The notes under the pieces are model-generated. The model was not told the origin of the DNA. It worked only from the letters and a program-made list of their open reading frames with translations, and did no database searches. Positions 1 to 7,510 of a DNA stretch of 9,489 bases are shown in pieces; within the stretch, counting starts at the first letter, position 1; each line of letters opens with the position of its first letter. The stretch is from Actinomycetota bacterium. GTDB taxonomy: Bacteria; Actinomycetota; Thermoleophilia; Gaiellales; Gaiellaceae. A program made the translations under genes and the position numbers. The stretch covers positions 1 to 9,489 of the forward strand of contig VAXK01000168.1 of assembly GCA_005885565.1 (NCBI GenBank). Reading direction: 5' to 3'.

Positions 1-86
1 GCCGTCTCGACGATCTGCGACGCAGACTTGTCGAGCTGCTGGTGGTCGTAGCCCTTGAGCCTGATGCGGATCTTCGACTGCGGCAT
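1..86 (-). CDS. rpsJ: 30S ribosomal protein S10, N-terminal fragment (cut by window edge)
   Basis: Only the first 28 codons and part of the next are present; the gene runs off the left edge. The translation starts MPQSKIRIRLKGYDHQQLD, matching the conserved S10 N-terminus (KIRIRLKxYDH, then a helix ending IVET). S10 sits in the 30S head and, in other bacteria, also binds NusB during antitermination. The ATG lies 22 bp past the tuf stop on the same strand, so it is probably the next gene of the str transcript and the first gene of the S10 cluster. No good Shine-Dalgarno sequence sits at normal distance: AAAGG is about 14 nt upstream. Translation may therefore be coupled to tuf. Identity is secure despite the short length. 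Confidence 0.95.
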   Translation of the reverse strand, partial: MPQSKIRIRLKGYDHQQLDKSASQIVET

Positions 87-108
87 GTGCTGAACCGGCG
101 CCTTTCGC

Positions 109-1299
<1,191 letters not shown>

Positions 1300-1304
1300 C
1301 TGGT

Positions 1305-1310
1305 TCCTCC
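1305..1310 (-). promoter_or_regulatory. Shine-Dalgarno site of tuf
   Basis: On the minus strand GGAGGA lies five bases before the tuf ATG, inside the 21-bp fusA-tuf gap. It is the strongest ribosome binding site seen among the str genes here, in line with the high expression expected for EF-Tu. Confidence 0.8.
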
Positions 1311-1320
1311 GGTCTCCTTC

Positions 1321-3423
<2,103 letters not shown>

Positions 3424-3428
3424 GGCTG

Positions 3429-3899
3429 CTACCACCTGTAGTGCGCGAAGGCCTTGTTCGCCTGCGCCATCCGGTAGACGTCGTCCTTGCGCTTGAACGC
3501 GCCGCCCTGCTGGTTCAGCGCGTCCAGGAGCTCGCCGGCGAGCTTCTCGCCCATGTGCTTCTCGCGGCGGTCGCGCGCGTACGTGACGAGCCAGCGGACG
3601 GCGAGCGTCCGTGCACGGCGCTGCGGCACCTCGACGGGCACCTGGTAGTTGGCGCCGCCGACGCGGCGCGAGCGCACCTCGAGCACGGGCGTGACCGTCT
3701 TCACGGCCTGCTCCAGCACCTCGACCGGCGGCTTGCCCGTCTTGGTGCCGATCTGCTCGAGCGCGTCGTAGACGATCTTCTCCGCCACGCTCTTCTTCCC
3801 GCGCGACATGACCTTGTTGATCACCTGGGTGACGAGGACCGAGTTGTAGACGGGGTCCGGATCGATCGGCCGGACCGAGATTTCGGCGCGGCGTGGCAT
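3429..3899 (-). CDS. rpsG: 30S ribosomal protein S7
   Basis: S7 nucleates assembly of the 30S head by binding the 3' domain of 16S rRNA and lies next to the tRNA exit site. The 156 residues match the usual bacterial length. Visible family signatures are MPRRAE at the start, the helix INKVMSRGKKSVAEKIVYDAL (about 27-47), RRVGGANYQVPVEV (78-91), RRARTLAVRWLV and the C-terminal AFAHYRW. Its ATG overlaps the rpsL stop by one base (TAATG), and AGAGGG lies five bases upstream inside rpsL, so it should be translated by coupling to S12. In E. coli, S7 represses the operon by binding a rpsL-rpsG spacer of about 100 nt. That spacer is absent here, so any autoregulation must use another site. Confidence 0.99.
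   Translation of the reverse strand: MPRRAEISVRPIDPDPVYNSVLVTQVINKVMSRGKKSVAEKIVYDALEQIGTKTGKPPVEVLEQAVKTVTPVLEVRSRRVGGANYQVPVEVPQRRARTLAVRWLVTYARDRREKHMGEKLAGELLDALNQQGGAFKRKDDVYRMAQANKAFAHYRW
3432..3437 (-). promoter_or_regulatory. Shine-Dalgarno site that decides the fusA start
   Basis: The minus strand reads AGGTGG inside the last codons of rpsG. An eight-base spacer leads to the GTG at 3423. The alternative GTG at 3435 lies within this motif and has no comparable motif before it. The overlap with the rpsG end suggests translational coupling between S7 and EF-G. Confidence 0.65.
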
Positions 3900-4270
3900 T
3901 ACGACCCTCTCTTGGCGCCGTACTTGGAGCGGCCCTGCTTACGGTCGGAGACGCCGGCCGCGTCGAGCGCCGCGCGGATCACCTTGTAGCGCACGCCCGG
4001 AAGGTCCTTGACGCGACCGCCGCGGACGAGCACGACCGAGTGCTCCTGGAGGTTGTGCCCCTCGCCCGGGATGTAGCTCGTGACCTCCATCCCGTTCGTC
4101 AGGCGGACGCGCGCGACCTTGCGCAGCGCGGAGTTGGGCTTCTTCGGCGTGTGCGTGAACACCCGCGTGCAGACGCCGCGCCGCTGCGGCGCGCCGGCGA
4201 GCGCAGGGGTCTTCGTCTTCGCCTTCTGCGCGGTGCGGCCCTTCCTGACGAGTTGATTGACGGTCGGCAT
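3899..4270 (-). CDS. rpsL: 30S ribosomal protein S12
   Basis: S12 sits at the decoding centre and affects accuracy of codon reading. It has 123 residues, against 124 in E. coli, and aligns without gaps to it up to the C-terminus. Key segments are MPTVNQLVRKGR, RGVCTRVFTHTPKKPNSALRK (31-51), EGHNLQEHSVVLVRGGRVKDLPGVRY (70-95) and the tail DRKQGRSKYGAKR. Lys43 and Lys88, the classical streptomycin-resistance positions, carry the wild-type lysine. Asp89, the residue methylthiolated by RimO in E. coli, is present. The ATG has AGGAG only about three bases upstream, a short spacing, but the N-terminus is the conserved one. It is the first gene of the str operon and has a promoter about 70 bp upstream. 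Confidence 0.99.
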   Translation of the reverse strand: MPTVNQLVRKGRTAQKAKTKTPALAGAPQRRGVCTRVFTHTPKKPNSALRKVARVRLTNGMEVTSYIPGEGHNLQEHSVVLVRGGRVKDLPGVRYKVIRAALDAAGVSDRKQGRSKYGAKRGS

Positions 4271-4300
4271 ACGCTCCTACGTGTCTTTCCACACAACAAC

Positions 4301-4328
4301 GGTCGGCGGGCGCTCGGCCTCGCCAACC
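4301..4328 (-). promoter_or_regulatory. Leader hairpin in the rpsL 5' untranslated region
   Basis: Read on the minus strand, GGTTGGCG pairs with CGCCGACC (eight pairs, one T-G wobble). After a one-base bulge, an inner GGC pairs with GCC around a CGAGC loop. The hairpin would form within the first few bases of the str mRNA if transcription starts near 4331. It could protect the 5' end, attenuate transcription or bind a ribosomal protein. Its function is an inference, and GC-rich sequence forms such stems easily. Confidence 0.4.
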
Positions 4329-4337
4329 GCGGCGGGC

Positions 4338-4366
4338 ATGGTAGCGAAGCTCATGAGGCCCGTCAA
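4338..4366 (-). promoter_or_regulatory. Candidate main promoter of the str operon
   Basis: The minus strand shows a -35 box TTGACG (4366-4361), a spacer of exactly 17 bases and a -10 box TACCAT (4343-4338), fitting the actinobacterial TAnnnT pattern. The predicted start is near 4331, giving a leader of about 60 nt before rpsL. The bases after the -10 box are almost all G/C (GCCCGCC). Such a discriminator is typical of promoters turned down by ppGpp, as expected for ribosomal genes. No transcript data back this. Confidence 0.65.
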
Positions 4367-4454
4367 ACGGCCGAAACCGCATGGCCATCGCATCTCGCGG
4401 CGCCGTCGGCCCGTTGTTCGTGCATGGGTGCGCGCAGGCTTTTACGAGTTGCAA

Positions 4455-4483
4455 ACCATAGCCAGACGCGATTTCGCTGACTA
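4455..4483 (-). promoter_or_regulatory. Weak second upstream promoter candidate for rpsL
   Basis: On the minus strand TAGTCA (4483-4478) and TATGGT (4460-4455) stand 17 bases apart and each match the consensus in four or more positions. If used, it would give a leader of about 180 nt. It overlaps the plus-strand candidate at 4459-4487, so the two would compete. The support is only pattern matching. Confidence 0.25.
4459..4483. repeat. Inverted repeat between rpsL and the cyclase gene, possible operator
   Basis: TAGCCAG (4459-4465) and CTGACTA (4477-4483) are inverted copies matching at six of seven positions, separated by 11 bases. The repeat covers the -35 box and spacer of the plus-strand promoter candidate and the matching part of the minus-strand one. 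That is a usual place for a dimeric repressor or activator site. No regulator can be named. Confidence 0.35.
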
Positions 4484-4487
4484 CAGT
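4459..4487 (+). promoter_or_regulatory. Candidate promoter of the GGDEF gene
   Basis: TAGCCA (4459-4464), a 17-base spacer and TACAGT (4482-4487) form a sigma-70-like pair. The -10 fits TAnnnT and the -35 matches TTGACA at four of six positions. Predicted transcription from near 4494 would leave a leader of about 75 nt before the GTG at 4570. The rest of the 299-bp spacer (4271-4569) shows no convincing small gene; its base composition is less GC-biased than the flanking genes, as expected of non-coding DNA. Confidence 0.35.
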
Positions 4488-4556
4488 GAGATCTGCTGGG
4501 CAGCTCCCAAGTGCGGCCAACCGGGAAGCCAATGTCTGCGCGTCCATGTAGCTCGT

Positions 4557-4570
4557 CGAGGCGAACCTCG
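4557..4570 (+). promoter_or_regulatory. Shine-Dalgarno site of the GGDEF gene, inside a hairpin
   Basis: GAGG (4558-4561) lies eight bases before the GTG at 4570 and supports that start. The same bases form the left arm of a perfect five-pair stem, CGAGG-CGAA-CCTCG, whose right arm ends in the first base of the start codon. Both the ribosome binding site and the edge of the start codon could be hidden in the folded mRNA, keeping translation low or making it controllable. Confidence 0.5.
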
Positions 4571-5700
4571 TGACGACGGTCCTCGCGGCCGTCGCCGCAT
4601 CACTGGCAACGCTCGTCGTCGTCCTGGTCGGCCTGCTCGTCGCGCGCCGGCGGCGCGACGATCCGGAGGAGCGCCTGGCGCTCGCGATGGCGCAGATGAA
4701 CGATCGGATGGAGGCGATGGCGCGCGAGCTGACGGGCGCGGTCGAGCGTGCCGAGGAGGAGGGCCGGCGGAGCCGGACGCTCGGCGAGCTCGGCGGCTCG
4801 ATCGACCTCGACGAGGTGCTCTCGCGCACGCTCGAGGCAGCGGGCGCGGTGCCCGGAGCCGACGCGGCCCTCGTCTCCATGCAGGGCCCGGACGGGAAGC
4901 CGCTCGTCGCCACGCTCGGGCTCTCGGCCCAGGAGGCCGAGCGGCAGGCGATCACGGGGCCGCCGGACGGGCGGCAGGCGCGGTCGATCTCGATCTCGTA
5001 CCGCTACGGGGATGAGCTCTCGAACGACGGCGACCGCATCCACTCCGGCATCGCAGTCCCGCTCGCCGGCGAGGGAGGCGAGTTCGGGTACCTCACCGTC
5101 TTCAGCCGCTCACCGGCGGGATCCTTCGGCGAGGCCGTCCTGGCGGAGCTCGAGGCGCTCGCAACGCGCGCCGGGCCGGCGATCGACAACGCGAAGCGCT
5201 TTCGCGAGGCGCGACAGCTCGCCGACCTCGACGCCCTGACGAACCTCCACAACCGGCGCTACTTCCACGAGACGCTCGCGCGCGAGGTCGCCCGCGCGCA
5301 GCGCTACGACCGCAAGCTGGCGCTGATCGTCTTCGACCTCGACGACTTCAAGGAGGTGAACGACCGGATCGGCCACCTCGCCGGCGACTCGGTTTTGGCG
5401 GACGCCGCCGAGCGCGTGCGCGACGTCGTCCGCTCCGCGGACATCGCGTGCCGCGTGGGCGGGGACGAGTTCGCGGTCATCCTCCCGGAGTCGACGCTCG
5501 CCGACGCCGACCAGCTCTACCGGCGAATCCAGTCGGCCGTCTCGACGCGCCCGATCGCCCAGGTCGGCAAGCTCCACCTCTCCGCCGGCGTAGCCGAGCT
5601 GCGCCCGGACGACGACGGCACCGCCCTCTTCGAGCGAGCCGACGAGGCCCTCTACCGCGCGAAGAACGCCGGGAAAGACCAGATCGTCGCGGCCGGTTAG
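4570..5700 (+). CDS. Membrane-anchored GAF-GGDEF protein, probable diguanylate cyclase
   Basis: The product would make the second messenger cyclic di-GMP from two GTP at the inner face of the membrane. Of 376 residues, 4-25 form one hydrophobic transmembrane segment followed by RRRR. Residues 30-65 look like a charged helical linker or coiled coil. About 75-210 resemble a GAF sensor domain, including the IAVPL and GYLTVFS strands. About 215-375 are the GGDEF domain, opening with the typical DALTNLHNRR. The catalytic motif GGDEF (297-301) is intact, metal-binding Asp256 lies in FDLDDFK, and the product-inhibition I-site RSAD (288-291) is five residues before GGDEF, the canonical spacing. No EAL domain follows. 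The protein should thus be active and feedback-inhibited. The GAF ligand is unknown. The gene diverges from the str operon and converges with the next gene, so it is probably expressed alone. Confidence 0.95.
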   Translation: MTTVLAAVAASLATLVVVLVGLLVARRRRDDPEERLALAMAQMNDRMEAMARELTGAVERAEEEGRRSRTLGELGGSIDLDEVLSRTLEAAGAVPGADAALVSMQGPDGKPLVATLGLSAQEAERQAITGPPDGRQARSISISYRYGDELSNDGDRIHSGIAVPLAGEGGEFGYLTVFSRSPAGSFGEAVLAELEALATRAGPAIDNAKRFREARQLADLDALTNLHNRRYFHETLAREVARAQRYDRKLALIVFDLDDFKEVNDRIGHLAGDSVLADAAERVRDVVRSADIACRVGGDEFAVILPESTLADADQLYRRIQSAVSTRPIAQVGKLHLSAGVAELRPDDDGTALFERADEALYRAKNAGKDQIVAAG

Positions 5701-5705
5701 CCGGC
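5692..5705. other. Hairpin with both convergent stop codons in its loop
   Basis: GCCGG-TTAG-CCGGC is a perfect five-pair palindrome. Its four-base loop is exactly the overlap of the plus-strand TAG (5698-5700) and the minus-strand TAA (5699-5697). It could act as a short bidirectional terminator or mRNA end. However, no T-run follows on either strand, so intrinsic termination here would be weak. Confidence 0.4.
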
Positions 5706-7442
5706 AGGAGACAAGAACGGCAGGAAGGTCGAGAGGTCGACCGCCGCAGGCGTCGGAAGGTCGTCGCGGTAGCAGATCGTCTGGCGGAGGGCGGCGGTCT
5801 GGCGGTCCGCCGTCCAGCGCTCGAACGCGGCTCCGCGCGCGAAGGTCCGGAGCGCCGCGACGATTCCGGGGCGCGCGCGGGAGAGCGGGAGCGCGCCGAG
5901 CGGCACCGTCCGTCCGAGCGGCCGGACGACGTAGCTGCCGTCGAAAGCCTGAACCGTGGTCTCCCTTCCCGCCGGCATGCGGAAGAGCGGCGGCGGTGCG
6001 AGCGACGAGAGCGCGAGGCCGCTCACGCTCCCACCGAGCCACCACGGCGCCGGCTTCGCCGCCACCGGTCGAGCCAGGAGATCGGGGTACGCCTCGTAGA
6101 ACGACGCCACGGCAGCCGGCGAGGGGTTCCCGCCGGCCAGGCCGGCCTCGACCCTGATGCGGCGCAGCTCGTCGCCGAGGATCCCTCGCGCGAGGGTCGC
6201 GTTCGCGCCCGCGTGCGCCAGCGCGGCGCGATACGCCGCGGCGTTGCGGCCGAAGCGCTGGGCGATCACCGCCCGTTCTGCGCGAAGCACGTCGGAGGCC
6301 GACACCGCCGTCTCTCCGCTCTCGACGGCCCGCGCGAAGAGCGCCGTGGCAGCTAGCTGCCGGTCACCGGTCAGCTTCTGGAGCCGCGAGATCCCCGCGG
6401 CGGAGACCTGCCGCCCGGCGACGGTGCAGTAGGCGCCGCTCGGCAGCCGGATCTGGCCCTCCGTCAGGGAGGTCACAAAGCCCTGCCCGGCCATCCCAGG
6501 GCCGTTGCAGAGCCGGTGGTCCCGCGTCCAGAGGTAGACGCACGCGGCGGCCGGCTTGTCCGGGTCGAGCCCCCGCTGGCCCCAGTTCGCCCAGCCCCAC
6601 GACCAGATCGTCGAGATGGGCAGCTCGGAGGCGACCTGCCTCGCCGAGAGCGCCTGCCACTTCACGGTCCGGAACCAGGCCTGCGCGGGCTTCAGCCCTT
6701 CGCGGCCGCCCTGGTGCGGCTCGGTGTGGAAGCCCAGCATGATCCCGAGCTTCGAGATCGGGATCCCGATCCGCGTGTAGTCGAGGATCGCGCGCCGGAA
6801 GGCCGTCCGCAGGATGCGATTTCCGAGGATCGGCCCGGCCTCGTAGATCGTCGGGGCCGGGAAGTAGACCTCCTGCACGATGTCGGCCACCTCCGCCACC
6901 TGCTTCCACCACTCGCCGGCGTCGCCCGCGGTGTAGGGACGGCTCGAGACGAGCAGGTACGGGTGTCCTCCCCGCGCCGCCAACGTGTGGAGGTAGAGGA
7001 GGACGTTCGCGCGGTACTGGGTGTTCGAGACCGACCACGGGATCGGCAGGCTCGCGCCGAAGAGCTCGTTCTCGGTGACGTAGGGCGTCGAGCAGGCCGA
7101 CGACGCGACGGCGGCGTCGAAGAGCTTGTTCGCCTTGGCGAGGGTGGTCGCGGAGTCGACGGGTGAGCTCGGCTGGCCGATCCGCTTGTTCAGGTACATG
7201 TCCCAGAAGACGGTCTGGGCCCCCGCCGCTCGCAGCTTCGGCGGGAAGATCTGGTTCGACGCCGCGGCGACGATCCCCGGCTTTGCGAACTCCTGCCAGA
7301 ACGGCACCGAGCCGTCGGCGAAGTCGATCCAGACGGGCTTCTTCGCCGGCAGCGGCGCACAGGCCGTGCCGTCGGCCCGCGCGTGGCCGGGGAAGGCGAC
7401 TACGGCCGCTGAAGCGACGATGAGAAGGAGGAGCCTCCGCAC
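5697..7442 (-). CDS. Secreted protein of unknown function with barrel-like N-terminal domain
   Basis: I do not recognise this 581-residue protein with certainty. Residues 1-23 are a clear signal peptide (RR, a Leu/Ile/Val core, then AHARA-like cleavage region near 21-23), so it is exported. Residues 36-290 show eight hydrophobic strand-like segments alternating with helices (PVWIDF, GIVAAAS, TVFWDMYL, PYVTENE, PYLLVSS, IVQEVYF, KLGIMLGF, ISTIWSWGW), as in a TIM barrel. Asn125-Glu126 after strand 4, Glu241 after strand 7 and Trp284 after strand 8 sit where clan GH-A glycosidases keep theirs; this is a hypothesis. Residues 363-435 are helical (FGRNAAAYRAALAHAG), faintly like the N-terminal chaperone part of SurA/PrsA; the rest ends in CYRDDLP and LPFL. 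There are six cysteines after the signal peptide. The start is GTG, the first start codon after an in-frame TAA, with no clear ribosome binding site. It follows rpoC on the same strand beyond a terminator. Confidence 0.88.
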   Translation of the reverse strand: MRRLLLLIVASAAVVAFPGHARADGTACAPLPAKKPVWIDFADGSVPFWQEFAKPGIVAAASNQIFPPKLRAAGAQTVFWDMYLNKRIGQPSSPVDSATTLAKANKLFDAAVASSACSTPYVTENELFGASLPIPWSVSNTQYRANVLLYLHTLAARGGHPYLLVSSRPYTAGDAGEWWKQVAEVADIVQEVYFPAPTIYEAGPILGNRILRTAFRRAILDYTRIGIPISKLGIMLGFHTEPHQGGREGLKPAQAWFRTVKWQALSARQVASELPISTIWSWGWANWGQRGLDPDKPAAACVYLWTRDHRLCNGPGMAGQGFVTSLTEGQIRLPSGAYCTVAGRQVSAAGISRLQKLTGDRQLAATALFARAVESGETAVSASDVLRAERAVIAQRFGRNAAAYRAALAHAGANATLARGILGDELRRIRVEAGLAGGNPSPAAVASFYEAYPDLLARPVAAKPAPWWLGGSVSGLALSSLAPPPLFRMPAGRETTVQAFDGSYVVRPLGRTVPLGALPLSRARPGIVAALRTFARGAAFERWTADRQTAALRQTICYRDDLPTPAAVDLSTFLPFLSPAG

Positions 7443-7465
7443 GACCCGCGCTTACGTGTAGCAGA

Positions 7466-7501
7466 AAGGGCGGAGACGCGGTGTTCCGCGCCTCCGCCCT
7501 T
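7466..7501 (-). terminator. Hairpin terminator after rpoC
   Basis: AAGGGCGGAG (7466-7475) pairs perfectly over ten bases with CTCCGCCCTT (7492-7501). After one A-C mismatch, CGCGG pairs with CCGCG around a TGTT loop, giving 15 pairs in all. On the minus strand the stem ends in CCCTTTCTGCT, a short T-rich tail. It starts 9 bp after the rpoC stop, so it most likely ends the rpoB-rpoC transcript. The rest of the 68-bp rpoC to 7442 gap shows no convincing promoter for the gene beyond it. Confidence 0.78.
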
Positions 7502-7510
7502 CGATTCGTT

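Noticed and set aside
3433..3435. GTG at 3435 as the fusA start, giving 704 residues
   Set aside because: It has no ribosome binding site, and it lies within the AGGTGG motif that fits the GTG at 3423. The alternative cannot be excluded and changes only four residues.
4449..4480. GCAAACC followed by GACGC, recalling the core of the cyclic di-GMP-I riboswitch upstream of a cyclase gene
   Set aside because: Only seven bases separate the two motifs, where a hairpin is needed. The downstream conserved parts of the aptamer are missing, and the stretch overlaps the putative promoter itself.
3939..4955. 338-codon minus-strand frame spanning rpsL, the divergent spacer and part of the GGDEF gene
   Set aside because: It runs out of frame through rpsL and antisense to the cyclase. 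Both have unmistakable conserved products, so this is chance openness in GC-rich DNA.
4257..5015. 252-codon plus-strand frame crossing the rpsL-cyclase spacer, including an ATG at 4338
   Set aside because: It continues out of frame into the cyclase gene. The spacer part has no family resemblance and covers the likely rpsL promoter.
5110..6356. Long frames of 302 (plus) and 311 (minus) codons across the end of the cyclase and the exported-protein gene
   Set aside because: They are Arg-rich shadows of the two real genes and cross the stop codons of both in other frames.
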